35,165 nucleotides of DNA from Prevotella sp. (GCA_024681875.1 JAILAA010000191.1:1-35165), one strand, 5' to 3'; shown: positions 9,210 through 17,826, numbered from the stretch's first letter. The notes: a model not told the origin generated them from the letters alone. Program-made: numbers and translations.

Positions 9210-9241
9210 CAAAGGTACGTGTTTTTTCCGACCTGAACAAA
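9210..9241 (-). promoter_or_regulatory. Promoter of the HU-SPOR/FHA/thrS transcript
   Basis: Minus-strand TACCTTTG (-7, 9210-9217) with TTTG (-33, 9238-9241) and a 20-base spacer, both matching the Bacteroidetes consensus. The -7 box ends only 5 bases before the proposed GTG start, so the transcription start should fall at or next to the start codon. Confidence 0.75.
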
Positions 9242-9268
9242 CTTTTTCCCACCATTTTTCTAAAATAA

Positions 9269-10402
9269 TCACTCAAAGGTGTATTCTCTTACACCCTTGC
9301 AATGATGGTCCATCAGACGGCGCATGGAAGCCCTGATGTTATAGCGGCTTTTCTGCTCCGTAGCCGTGAGCACAGAGTCTGGCTCGTCTATGGGCAGTAT
9401 TCGGAAAGTGTGCTTGTTGTTGCTGTCGGGGGGACGGCTCACCCAATAGAGTGTGTAGCCGCAGTCAGAAAGGAAGGTCTTCTCTTTCTTCGTGAACTCC
9501 ATCCTGACCATATAGCCGCCATAGGTGTTGGCTTTTGTCATGTTGCTGATGACATTGCCCATCGACCATGCGATGAGGTGCAGGCTGTCGGGCGTCAGCT
9601 CCAGAGGCTGTGCCACATGGGGGTGTCCGCCGATGACGTGGTCTACGCCGTTGCGGATGAGCCAGTCAGCCATGCTGCGCTGTTGCTGCGACGGCAGTTG
9701 CTGGTACTCGATGCCCCAGTGCGGCATGGCGATGATGACATCGGGCTGCATTGCCTTCGCTTTCTCTAAGTCGCGGCGAATCTCGGTGGTGTCCATCATG
9801 TTCACCACATTGGGCGCCTCCACGGCTATGCCGTTGGTGCCATAGGTGAAATTCAGCAGTACGATGCGCATGCCGTTTTTCTCCAGAAGGAAGGGATAGG
9901 TCTCATCGCGCACATTCTTATTGATGTAGGTGCCCAAGTGGGGTACGCCGAGTGAGTCCATCATCTGAATGGTACGCTCCAGCCCCTTGCGCCGGCTGTC
10001 GACACAATGGTTGTTGGCAGTGAGCAGGATGTCGAAGCCCGCATCGATACAGGCCTGCAGGTATTCGTCGGGGGCGCGGAACTGCGGGTAGCCGGTGTAG
10101 GGGCGTCCGCCCAGCGTCACCTCGAAGTTGCCGATGGCCACGTCGGCGCGTTCAATCTCGTCCTTCACACGGGCGAAGCACTCGTCATAATTGTATGTGC
10201 CGTCGCTCTGCAGCGCAGCCTTGATTTGTCCTGCGTGCTGCATCAGGTCGCCTGCAATGAGCAGGCTGAGGTGTTGCTCTACAGGCTCAGCTACAACTGT
10301 TGTGTCGGCAGGCGTCTGCTGTGTGCCATTGCCTTTGGCCTGACAAGAGGTGTGTGCCGCCATCACCAGACAGAGCACACAAAGCTTAAGCATATTCTTC
10401 AT
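9269..10402 (-). CDS. CapA-family (PGA_cap) metallophosphatase-like lipoprotein
   Basis: A 377-aa exported protein with a hydrophobic leader (residues 1-20) ending at a Cys in 'AHTSCQ', a weak lipobox. The body is the CapA / poly-gamma-glutamate biosynthesis fold, related to calcineurin-like phosphatases: 'LLIAGDLMQH' (D near 51), 'GNFEVTLGG', 'LLTANNHCVDS' (N-N-H metal motif), 'IIAMPHWGIEY' (H) and 'VIGGHPHVAQPLEL' (GHPH). Many Bacteroidetes carry such proteins without a capsule locus and their substrate is unknown; nothing nearby points to poly-glutamate synthesis. Its end overlaps the open frame upstream of the HU-SPOR gene, but that gene has its own promoter. A possible -7 box (TAATTTTG) lies at 10434-10441 on the minus strand. 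Confidence 0.85.
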   Translation of the reverse strand: MKNMLKLCVLCLVMAAHTSCQAKGNGTQQTPADTTVVAEPVEQHLSLLIAGDLMQHAGQIKAALQSDGTYNYDECFARVKDEIERADVAIGNFEVTLGGRPYTGYPQFRAPDEYLQACIDAGFDILLTANNHCVDSRRKGLERTIQMMDSLGVPHLGTYINKNVRDETYPFLLEKNGMRIVLLNFTYGTNGIAVEAPNVVNMMDTTEIRRDLEKAKAMQPDVIIAMPHWGIEYQQLPSQQQRSMADWLIRNGVDHVIGGHPHVAQPLELTPDSLHLIAWSMGNVISNMTKANTYGGYMVRMEFTKKEKTFLSDCGYTLYWVSRPPDSNNKHTFRILPIDEPDSVLTATEQKSRYNIRASMRRLMDHHCKGVREYTFE

Positions 10403-10515
10403 TTTGAAAGGTCTGTGGTCTTATTATGCGGTGCAAAATTACATCTTTTTCTCCAAAGTCAGCTACTTTTTGCCAAAAATCAGTCAAAAAGTGATGCCGT
10501 ATCAGAATAATTGCG

Positions 10516-10523
10516 TACCTTTG
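10516..10523 (+). promoter_or_regulatory. Probable -7 box for the sulfatase/MFS pair
   Basis: TACCTTTG on the plus strand, 22 bases before the sulfatase ATG. No TTTG is found at the expected -33 position, so it is tentative. Confidence 0.45.
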
Positions 10524-10545
10524 TACAGACAAAAAAGCCACGACT

Positions 10546-12054
10546 ATGAAAGCAAAGAGGGTTTTATATAGCTTGGCTATGGCTCCCGCATTGGTCAATG
10601 CGCAAAACGACAAACCGAACATTATCTTCGTGCTTTGCGACGATATGGGCTGGGGTGACTTGGCCTGCTATGGTCAGCAGTACATCTTCACTCCTAACAT
10701 CGACCTTCTGGCCTCGCAGGGTATGCAGTTCATGCAGGCCTATGCCGGAAGTCCGGTGTCGGCACCTTCTCGCGCCTCGCTGATGACGGGACAGCACACG
10801 GGCCACTGCGAGATACGGGGTAATAAGGAATACCGCTCGGGCTCCGTCGCCTATGGCAAGAGTACCGACTATGCCGTCGTTGGTCAGCATCCGTTGAGCC
10901 CTGACCATGTCGTCCTGCCTGAAATCATGAAGGATCATGGCTATATCACGGCGCAGTTCGGCAAGTGGGCCGGTGGCTACGAGGGGAGTGTCTCTACTCC
11001 TGACAAACGCGGTGTAGACGAGTTCTACGGCTACATCTGCCAGTTTGAGGCGCACACCTACTATCCCAACTTCCTCAATAAGTACAGTGCCAGCGATGGC
11101 GACACGGTGGTCACACGCGAGCTGATGCAGCAGAACATCGAGCATGAGTTCTTTGGCGAGGATTACTACAAGCGGCCGCAATACAGTGCCGACATCATCC
11201 ATCGCAAGGCCATGGAATGGCTTGACCGTCAAGACGGCAGCCGGCCCTTCTACGGACTCTTCACCTACACCATTCCTCATGCCGAGCTGCTGCAGCCCGA
11301 AGACTCCATCCTGAATGCCTACAAGGCCCGTTTCAGCAATGACAAGACCTTTGGCGGGCAGGACGGCAGTTGGTATCATGCCGTCACCAACGTTCATGCA
11401 CAGTTCGCAGGAATGATTACCCGGCTGGATGCCTATGTGGGCGAGATTATGGCTAAGCTTGACGAGAAAGGGCTGTCCGACAACACCATCCTCATCTTCT
11501 CCAGCGACAACGGACCTCATGAGGAGGGCGGCGCCGACCCGACTTTCTTCAACCGCGACGGTGTGCTCAAGGGCCTGAAGCGCTCGTGCCACGAGGGGGG
11601 CATCCGTATCCCCTTCATAGTACGCTGGCCCGGTCATGTGCCTGCAGGGGTGAAGAACTTCCAACAGATAGCCTTCTACGACATCATGCCCACCTTTGCC
11701 GACATACTCGGTATTGAGGACTATGTCGGCAAGTACAGGAATCCCCATCTTGGCGAAGCTGACTATTTCGACGGCATCTCCTTCCTGCCAACTTTGACAG
11801 GCCGCGACGATATTCAGCAGATGCACGACTACCTCTACTGGGAGTTCGAAGAGACCGACCAGATTGCTGTCCGACAGGGCAATTGGAAACTCATCGTGAA
11901 GCACGGCGTCTGTGAGCTTTACGACTTAGCCGACGACATCCACGAAGACAACAATATTGCCGACAAATATCCCGGGAAAGTCGAGGAGCTGAAGGCCCTT
12001 GTCAAACAGGCCCACACCGACAATCAGTATTTCAGCGTCACGATGCCCCAGTAA
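10546..12054 (+). CDS. Type I sulfatase, serine-type (arylsulfatase A family)
   Basis: Periplasmic or secreted sulfate ester hydrolase of 502 aa with a short signal peptide (1-19). The metal-binding 'CDDMGWGD' (31-38) opens the fold. The signature 'SAPSRASLMTG' places S72 at the formylglycine position, so it is a serine-type enzyme that needs an anSME-type maturase (not in this window). Further sites are 'GKW' (near 140), 'IFSSDNGPHEEGG' (about 320-332) and the C-terminal 'RQGNWKLI'. The sulfated substrate cannot be told from sequence. It is followed 44 bases later by an MFS sugar porter on the same strand, which suggests the desulfated product, or its sugar, is imported. Confidence 0.93.
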   Translation: MKAKRVLYSLAMAPALVNAQNDKPNIIFVLCDDMGWGDLACYGQQYIFTPNIDLLASQGMQFMQAYAGSPVSAPSRASLMTGQHTGHCEIRGNKEYRSGSVAYGKSTDYAVVGQHPLSPDHVVLPEIMKDHGYITAQFGKWAGGYEGSVSTPDKRGVDEFYGYICQFEAHTYYPNFLNKYSASDGDTVVTRELMQQNIEHEFFGEDYYKRPQYSADIIHRKAMEWLDRQDGSRPFYGLFTYTIPHAELLQPEDSILNAYKARFSNDKTFGGQDGSWYHAVTNVHAQFAGMITRLDAYVGEIMAKLDEKGLSDNTILIFSSDNGPHEEGGADPTFFNRDGVLKGLKRSCHEGGIRIPFIVRWPGHVPAGVKNFQQIAFYDIMPTFADILGIEDYVGKYRNPHLGEADYFDGISFLPTLTGRDDIQQMHDYLYWEFEETDQIAVRQGNWKLIVKHGVCELYDLADDIHEDNNIADKYPGKVEELKALVKQAHTDNQYFSVTMPQ

Positions 12055-12098
12055 CAGCACTGACAGGCCGACAGCATATAGGAATAAGTATCAATCGT

Positions 12099-13418
12099 AT
12101 GATAACAACTGAATCAACAATGGAACAAAACCAGAGTAAGGGCTTTCTCTATTTCATCTGCGCTGTGTCGGCCATGGGCGGTTTGCTCTTCGGCTACGAC
12201 TGGGTGGTGATAGGCGGCGCAAAGCCGTTTTATGAATTGTTTTTCAACATCGGCGACAGCCCGTTCATGCAGGGGATGGCCATGTCGACGGCCTTGGTGG
12301 GCTGTCTGGTGGGCGCAATGGTGGCAGGAGCGGCGGCCGACAGATACGGTCGCAAGCCGTTGCTGACCACAGCTGCGGTGCTGTTCACCGTTTCTGCTGT
12401 CGCTACGGGTTTGTTCAACGACTTTACTTTATTCAACATAGCCCGCTTCGTGGGCGGTGTGGGCATTGGCGTGGCATCGGCCTTGTCGCCGATGTATATT
12501 GCCGAGGTGAGCCCGGCGGCTATTCGCGGACGGATGGTCTCTCTCAATCAGATGACCATCGTCTTGGGCATTCTGGCCGCTCAGATTGTCAACATGCTAC
12601 TGGCCCGCGACACAAGCGTGGCCGACAGTCAGGCATGGAATGTGGAGTGGGGCTGGCGCTGGATGTTCTGGGCCGAGACGCTGCCTGCTGCACTGTTCCT
12701 CGTGATGAGCTTCTTCATTCCTGAGAGTCCCGTCTATTTGTCAATGAAAAGAGAAACCGATAAGCAGACGAATAAGGCAGAAGCAGGATTGAAGGAGCTG
12801 TTTCAGCACAAATACGGAAAAGTGCTGCTGTTAGGCCTGATTATTGCCGTGTTCCAGCAGTGGTGCGGCACCAACGTCATCTTCAATTATGCCCAGGAGA
12901 TCTTCGTGGGGGCAGGCTTCGACGTTGACGGCATGTTCATCAACATTGTCATCACTGGCATTGCCAACGTCGTCTTTACCGTCGTGGCGCTCTATACCAT
13001 CGAGCGTTGGGGCCGTCGTACGCTGATTCTCTTGGGCGCAGGAGGCCTCGGGCTGATATACCTCACCCTTGGCACCTGCTATTTCCTGGAGGTGAAAGGC
13101 TTCGTAATGGTCTGCCTCGTCGTGACGGCCATCTCGGTCTATGCCATGACGCTCGGCCCCGTCACGTGGACGCTTCTGGCCGAGATCTTCCCTCACCGCA
13201 TCCGTGGCATAGCCATGGCTACGTGTACCTTCGCTCTGTGGGTGGGTTGCTGTACGCTCACCTTCTCATTCCCTTCCATGAACGCAGCCCTTGGCAGCAG
13301 CGGCACCTTCTGGATCTATAGTGCCATCTGCCTCTGCGCTTTCATCTTCCTCTTCCGCCGCTGTCCTGAGACCAAAGGCAAGAGCCTTGAAATGCTGGAG
13401 AAAGAGCTGGTGGGATGA
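12099..13418 (+). CDS. MFS sugar porter (XylE/GLUT-like)
   Basis: Inner-membrane sugar transporter of 439 aa with about 12 hydrophobic helices. Family marks: 'GGLLFGYDWVVIGGA' in helix 1, 'DRYGRKP' after helix 2, 'RFVGGVGIGVASALSPMYIAEVSP..IRG' in the central motif, 'PESPVYL' before the cytoplasmic loop, 'QQWCGTNVIFNYA' in helix 7 and 'PETKG' at the end of helix 12. These are typical of proton/sugar symporters for monosaccharides such as xylose, galactose, glucose or fucose-like sugars. A second ATG eight codons in (12120) is also possible. It follows the sulfatase by 44 bases. Its stop is 9 bases from the convergent thiL stop. Confidence 0.93.
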   Translation: MITTESTMEQNQSKGFLYFICAVSAMGGLLFGYDWVVIGGAKPFYELFFNIGDSPFMQGMAMSTALVGCLVGAMVAGAAADRYGRKPLLTTAAVLFTVSAVATGLFNDFTLFNIARFVGGVGIGVASALSPMYIAEVSPAAIRGRMVSLNQMTIVLGILAAQIVNMLLARDTSVADSQAWNVEWGWRWMFWAETLPAALFLVMSFFIPESPVYLSMKRETDKQTNKAEAGLKELFQHKYGKVLLLGLIIAVFQQWCGTNVIFNYAQEIFVGAGFDVDGMFINIVITGIANVVFTVVALYTIERWGRRTLILLGAGGLGLIYLTLGTCYFLEVKGFVMVCLVVTAISVYAMTLGPVTWTLLAEIFPHRIRGIAMATCTFALWVGCCTLTFSFPSMNAALGSSGTFWIYSAICLCAFIFLFRRCPETKGKSLEMLEKELVG

Positions 13419-13427
13419 CGAAGTGAA

Positions 13428-14522
13428 TTATTTGTTCAACGGATTCCAGCCCTGAGCCTTGAGCTCGAACTCCTGGTTGTCGCGGGTGACAAGGATATGG
13501 CCGTATTTCTGCTCGGTGATGTGTCCGATAAGGTGCACGTCATCGAGCTCTCTTATTCTGTCGAGGTCGCCGATGGGCACGGTGAAGAGCAGCTCGTAGT
13601 CTTCGCCGCCGTTGAGTGCGCAGGTGGTGACGTTCATCTCCATCTCTTCTGCCATGACAGCTGTCTGATAGTCGATGGGGATTTCTTTCTCAAAGATGCG
13701 GCAACCCGTTCCGCTCTGCTTGCAGATGTGCATGAGTTCGCTGCTGAGTCCGTCGCTGATATCCATCATTGCGGTAGGTCGTATGCCAGCTTCGCGCAAA
13801 CGCTGGATGATGTCGCCACGGGCCTCGGTCTGCAACTGGCGCTGCAGCAGGTATTCCTTGCCGCTGAAGTCGGGCATTGCCAGATTTGAGATTTGAGATT
13901 TCAGATTTGAGATTTCAGAAGCATCCTTGGCGGCAGCCAATTTTTTCTGCAGTTCGTTGTATTGGCTATAGTAGACGCTTTTCTCGCGTTCCAGGAGCTG
14001 CAGGCCCATGTAGGCCGCCCCCAGGTCGCCGCTGACGCAGATCAGGTCGGTATTCTTGGCGCCGCTGCGATAGACGATGTCTTCTTGATGGGCCTCGCCG
14101 ATGCAGGTGATGCTGATGGCCAAGCCGGTATAGCTGGACGTCGTGTCGCCACCCACAATGTCGACGCCCCACTTTTCGCAGGCACGGCGCAGGCCGCTGT
14201 AGAACAGCTCAAGGTCTTCTACACTGAAGCGCTTGCTCAAGGCCAGCGAGACGGTCATCTGGCGCGGTGTGCCGTTCATGGCGAAGATATCGCTGATGTT
14301 CACCATCGCCGACTTGTAGCCTAAGTGCTGCAGGTCGATGTAGGTGAGGTCGAAGTGCACGCCCTCCATGAGCATGTCGGTTGTGACGAGCACCTCCTTG
14401 TCGGGATAGTGCAGCACGGCACAGTCGTCGCCTACGCCCTTCAGCGTTGAGGAATTCTTTGGTGTGATGTCTTTCGTAAGGCGGTCTATGAGGCCGAACT
14501 CACCTAAGGAAGCTATTTCCAT
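13428..14522 (-). CDS. thiL: Thiamine-monophosphate kinase
   Basis: ATP-dependent kinase making thiamine diphosphate from thiamine monophosphate in the cytoplasm; 364 aa. Marks: N-terminal 'SLGEFGLIDRLT', 'GVGDDCAVL' (nucleotide/Mg), 'TTDMLMEGVHFDL', 'DIFAMNG', 'VGGDTTSS', 'MDISDGLSSEL' and 'NGGEDYELLFTV'. It begins one base after the lpxK stop (TAA-C-ATG) and ends sppA-lpxK-thiL. Residues about 180-216 contain an extra segment, 'ELQKKLAAAKDASEIS' and onward, part of it encoded by a short tandem repeat at 13879-13920. The family usually has a much shorter link here; the reading frame is intact. Confidence 0.95.
   Translation of the reverse strand: MEIASLGEFGLIDRLTKDITPKNSSTLKGVGDDCAVLHYPDKEVLVTTDMLMEGVHFDLTYIDLQHLGYKSAMVNISDIFAMNGTPRQMTVSLALSKRFSVEDLELFYSGLRRACEKWGVDIVGGDTTSSYTGLAISITCIGEAHQEDIVYRSGAKNTDLICVSGDLGAAYMGLQLLEREKSVYYSQYNELQKKLAAAKDASEISNLKSQISNLAMPDFSGKEYLLQRQLQTEARGDIIQRLREAGIRPTAMMDISDGLSSELMHICKQSGTGCRIFEKEIPIDYQTAVMAEEMEMNVTTCALNGGEDYELLFTVPIGDLDRIRELDDVHLIGHITEQKYGHILVTRDNQEFELKAQGWNPLNK
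13879..13920. repeat. AGATTTGAGATTTC-type tandem repeat in thiL
   Basis: Repeats of 'agatttgag' and 'agatttcag', about five heptad-like units in all. On the coding strand they encode 'SEISNLKSQISNLA', about residues 201-214. The repeat is in frame and has no stop in the read frame. Confidence 0.8.
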
Positions 14523-14523
14523 G

Positions 14524-15696
14524 TTATTTAAAGCTGATGGTGTTCTGTGTTTTTGCGGGGTGGTTGTCGACGGAATCCGCGAAATGGCTCATGCCCTCCT
14601 TGCCCTTGACGAGGATGCTGTTGCGTGAATTCTTGCGTACATAGCCCACGATGAAGTCGCAGAATTTCTGTTCTTGCTCTTTCTGCATGAAATTGATGCG
14701 TACAGGCAGGGCAAAGAGATGGCGGCGCACCTCGTCGCTGAGGCCTTCGACGGTGGTCAGGCGTGCAGCGTCCTTCTCGGTGGTGATGATGAGCTTGGGC
14801 TGGGGCATCTGCTCGAAAGTCTCGTTGATGCGACGCACGTCCTTGCGGTTGAAGTGGTGATGGTCGGGGAAGGAGAGCGGCGTGAGGCTCGCAACCTTTG
14901 GCTGCAGGTCTTCTTCCATCTGTCGGGGCGAGGCAATGCCCGTCAGCAGGAGTACGTTGTAGTCTGCGGGTAGACCGCAGGCCGAACTGTTGCTTTCAGG
15001 GAAGACGGGTTGCAGGTCGCCGTAGTCGAGGGTGGTGAAATAAAGATGCTGGTAGGGGTAGAGGCTCATCGCCTTGGTGATGACGCGGAACTCCATGGGT
15101 TTCAGTTCCTTCGGACATTTCGTGACGATGACGATGTCTGCGCGGTTCTTGCCGCTTAACGGCTCGCGCAGGCGTCCGGCAGGCAGCAGCTTGTCATAGA
15201 TGATGAGGCGGTGATAGTCGACCAGCAGGATGTTGACGCCGGGCTTGACGTAGCGGTGCTGGAAGGCGTCGTCAAGCAGAATGACATCGAGTTTTTCATC
15301 ATCGTCGGCGAGGCGCCGGATGCCACGCACACGCTTGCCATCCACGGCCACGCTAACGTCGGGGAACTTTGTCTTCATCTGGAAAGGCTCATCGCCGATG
15401 TCGCGTGCTGTAGTGTCGGCATCGGCAAGGAGGAAACCGCTGATCTTGCGTTTGTAGCCCCGGCTGAGCACGGCTACGCCGAACTTCTCACGCAACAGGC
15501 GGACGAGGTATTCCACATGCGGCGTCTTGCCAGTGCCGCCCACGGTGATATTGCCCACTGCAATGACGGGCACATGGAAGGCATGGCTCTTCAACAGCCC
15601 CACGTCGAAGCAGAAGTTGCGCAGCTTCACCACTCCGCCGTACAGCCAGCTGAGTGGCAGCAAAGACTCCTTAATCTTTATATAGTCTCCTTCCAT
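14524..15696 (-). CDS. lpxK: Tetraacyldisaccharide 4'-kinase (lipid A biosynthesis)
   Basis: Membrane-associated kinase that phosphorylates the 4' position of the lipid A disaccharide; 390 aa. The Walker A loop 'GNITVGGTGKTPH' (48-60) is typical, followed by 'VLSRGYKRK', 'DEPFQMKTKFP', 'ILLDDAFQHRYVKP' and 'LVDYHRLI'. 'LLPAGRLREP' and 'ITTEKDAARL' complete the family pattern. An N-terminal hydrophobic stretch (about 9-30) is probably the membrane anchor. The C-terminal ~30 residues after 'FVRK/GYVRKNS' are extra and poorly conserved. It lies between sppA (57 bases upstream) and thiL (1 base downstream), probably one transcript. Confidence 0.96.
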   Translation of the reverse strand: MEGDYIKIKESLLPLSWLYGGVVKLRNFCFDVGLLKSHAFHVPVIAVGNITVGGTGKTPHVEYLVRLLREKFGVAVLSRGYKRKISGFLLADADTTARDIGDEPFQMKTKFPDVSVAVDGKRVRGIRRLADDDEKLDVILLDDAFQHRYVKPGVNILLVDYHRLIIYDKLLPAGRLREPLSGKNRADIVIVTKCPKELKPMEFRVITKAMSLYPYQHLYFTTLDYGDLQPVFPESNSSACGLPADYNVLLLTGIASPRQMEEDLQPKVASLTPLSFPDHHHFNRKDVRRINETFEQMPQPKLIITTEKDAARLTTVEGLSDEVRRHLFALPVRINFMQKEQEQKFCDFIVGYVRKNSRNSILVKGKEGMSHFADSVDNHPAKTQNTISFK

Positions 15697-15753
15697 TCCG
15701 TAAAATCCTTTTTAATCCTTCGGGGCGGTATCGGGCGATTGCAGATCACCCTA

Positions 15754-17577
15754 TTACTGAATAATAGTTGAGAACGGCACACGGGCCTGCAGGCGGTTGC
15801 GCACCTGGTCGAGACGCAGTTGCAGGAGCGGCTCATAGAGGTCGCCGAGCACCATGCGGAGTTGCGACTGCAAACGGGCTTGCGAGAGCTTGTCGAGGTA
15901 AGAGCCGCTCTTCTCCTCGTCGCTGCCGAATAGACTCTCCGACCAGCTCTTCTTTGCCGGATAGGCATTGGCGTGATATTCCTGCAAATTGGCCAGCTGG
16001 GCGGCCTTCTTGATGGCGTCGTCAAGCGAACCGAGCTGGTCCACAAGGCCGATGCCTACAGCGTCGGTGGCCAGCCACACACGTCCCTGAGCGATGCTGT
16101 CCACATCGTCGCGAGTCATCTTGCGCCCATCGCCTACAATGCTGAGGAAACGCTCATAGCCGCGATCCACATAGCCCTGCATATAGCGCATCTCGTCACT
16201 GTTCTCGTCATAGAACACGAGGGCGTTCTCATAGTCGCTGAAGCGGTTGGTGCTGACGCCGTCCCAGGTGATGCCCAGCTTGTCGCTGACCAGCCCGCTG
16301 AAGTTCGGGATGAGCCCGAAGATGCCGATGCTGCCGGTGATGGTGGTCGGCTCGGCGAAGATATAGCTGGCGCCGCAACTGATCATATAGCCGCCCGATG
16401 CAGCCATGCCGCCCATCGAGACGACGACGGGCTTCTTCGCCTTCAGCTGCTTCAGTGCGTGCCAGATCTGTTCAGAAGCTACGGCGCTGCCGCCGCCCGA
16501 GTTGACGCGCAGCACAACAGCCTTCACCTTCTCATCGTCGGCCAGCCGGCGCAGGTCGTCGGCTGTGGTGCGCCCCACGATGTTGTGTCCGCCCATGAAA
16601 CCGCTCACCAGCTCGTCCACAATCTCGCCGTAGGCATAGTAGACGGCCACCTCGTCGCCCTTCACCTTCACTTTCTTCGCCGGCTTCAGGTGCAGCATGT
16701 CGTCAAGCGTCAGCAGGTTCAGGTCGTCGTCCTTGCCGATGCCCAGCTTCTTGCGCACCACCTGCTGCATCTCCTCAGGATAGAAGGCACGGTCGATGAG
16801 TCTCGCGCCCTTGTAGTCGTCAACCGAGGCGAAAAGCATGATGCTGTCGCTGGCCAGCTGGTTAAGCTGTTCGGCGGTAACCTTGCGGCTCTCTGCCATC
16901 TGCTTTGTCCAGTGCTGCCAGATGCCGTTCAGGTAAGTGGCGCGCTGCAGGCTGTCCTCTGCGCTCATATCCTTGCGGGTGACGCTCTCCACGTAGCTTT
17001 TGTACTTGCCCACGCGTGCAGCTTGATACTTCACGCCCAACTTCTCGTAGAGCCCCGTCATGTACATCGACTTGCCGCCGAGGCCCTTGAAATCAATCAT
17101 GCCAGTGGCGTTGAGGAACACCGAGTCGGCCACGGAGCAGACGTAGTAGCTGGCCTGCAGCATCTGGTCGCCGTAGGCAAACACCCACTTGCCGCTCTTG
17201 CGGAAGTCGGCCAGGGCATCGCGTATCTGCTGTGCCGTGGCAGGCGCATCAAACACGGTGGCGCCGCCCTCTATGTAGATGCCCTTGATGTTCTCCTCGT
17301 CGCGTGCCAGGCGGATGGCCCTTACGATATCGTCGAGGCCCATGTCATCAGCATTGGCTGCGCCGAGGAGCAGCCCCAACGGCCCGGCATCTTCAGAGCG
17401 CTCGCTCACCTTGCCGTTCAGCTTGAGCACGAAGACGGAGTTTTCCTTTGCTTTTACCTTAGAGTCACTGCCGGCCAGAAGACCCATGACGGTGAGGGCC
17501 AGCAGCAGGCCGCCGATGATGGCCATCACGAGGATGCCGCACATCGTGGCCAGCATGTATTTAAAGAAGTCTTTCAT
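15754..17577 (-). CDS. sppA: Signal peptide peptidase SppA, long (67K) type
   Basis: Inner-membrane serine protease that degrades cleaved signal peptides; 607 aa, the double-domain form. A single N-terminal transmembrane helix (about 10-36) anchors it. The catalytic Lys is K193 in 'GKYKSYVE' and the nucleophile is S394 in 'GGMAASGGYMISCGA', matching the Ser-Lys dyad of E. coli SppA (K209/S409). The 'VLRVNSGGGSA.ASEQIW' strand and 'TTITGSIGIFG' complete the C-terminal domain. First gene of sppA-lpxK-thiL. A -7 box TACCTTTG lies at 17609-17616 on the minus strand, about 30 bases before the ATG. Confidence 0.96.
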   Translation of the reverse strand: MKDFFKYMLATMCGILVMAIIGGLLLALTVMGLLAGSDSKVKAKENSVFVLKLNGKVSERSEDAGPLGLLLGAANADDMGLDDIVRAIRLARDEENIKGIYIEGGATVFDAPATAQQIRDALADFRKSGKWVFAYGDQMLQASYYVCSVADSVFLNATGMIDFKGLGGKSMYMTGLYEKLGVKYQAARVGKYKSYVESVTRKDMSAEDSLQRATYLNGIWQHWTKQMAESRKVTAEQLNQLASDSIMLFASVDDYKGARLIDRAFYPEEMQQVVRKKLGIGKDDDLNLLTLDDMLHLKPAKKVKVKGDEVAVYYAYGEIVDELVSGFMGGHNIVGRTTADDLRRLADDEKVKAVVLRVNSGGGSAVASEQIWHALKQLKAKKPVVVSMGGMAASGGYMISCGASYIFAEPTTITGSIGIFGLIPNFSGLVSDKLGITWDGVSTNRFSDYENALVFYDENSDEMRYMQGYVDRGYERFLSIVGDGRKMTRDDVDSIAQGRVWLATDAVGIGLVDQLGSLDDAIKKAAQLANLQEYHANAYPAKKSWSESLFGSDEEKSGSYLDKLSQARLQSQLRMVLGDLYEPLLQLRLDQVRNRLQARVPFSTIIQ

Positions 17578-17608
17578 CGTAAAACGGTTTTTGTTATGAA
17601 TTCAACGG

Positions 17609-17616
17609 CAAAGGTA
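17609..17616 (-). promoter_or_regulatory. Probable -7 box of sppA-lpxK-thiL
   Basis: Minus-strand TACCTTTG located 31 bases upstream of the sppA start. No good -33 TTTG at the right distance. In the 332-base gap 17578-17909 this is the left-most element; the rest holds two repeat blocks and the GH28 promoter. Confidence 0.55.
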
Positions 17617-17672
17617 CAAATAATTTATGAATAACGATGCAGAAAGCCTGTTTTTTTATTTTAGAGTTTTTT

Positions 17673-17766
17673 GTTTCCGGACGTAGGACATGTGTTTCAG
17701 GCGCAGAAACATGTGTTTCCGCACCGGAAACACATGTTTCACGCCCGGAAACATAAAATGGAAACA
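17673..17766. repeat. Palindromic ACATGTGTTTCC repeat cluster
   Basis: Several alternating copies of GTTTCC/GGAAAC joined by ACATGTG. The core 17706-17740 is a perfect 15-bp inverted repeat (GAAACATGTGTTTCC and its complement) around a GCACC loop. Partial copies lie on both sides (from 17673 and up to 17766). Any peptide read through it is repetitive, so I treat it as a non-coding repeat in the sppA/GH28 divergent gap. Confidence 0.85.
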
Positions 17767-17780
17767 TAACTGTATTTTTT

Positions 17781-17826
17781 CTCAGCCCCCCCTTCCTCTT
17801 CCCCGAGGGAGGGGAGTTGATAGTTT
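17781..17826. repeat. CCCCTCCC hairpin-family element (degenerate)
   Basis: On the minus strand it reads AACTATCAACTCCCCTCCC followed by a G-rich half. The same leader, with one base changed, precedes the hairpin at 25861-25900 inside the RND pump gene. The G-rich arm here is degenerate. It lies between the ACATGTG palindromes and the GH28 promoter. Confidence 0.7.

Noticed and set aside
9205..9276. Longer N-terminus for the HU-SPOR protein (TTG at 9276 or ATG at 9255)
   Set aside because: The extension covers a consensus promoter, is not part of the family start, and the TTG version overlaps the CapA stop.
13850..13960. Frameshift or pseudogene in thiL because of the repeat
   Set aside because: The frame is continuous and all ThiL motifs occur on both sides of the repeat.
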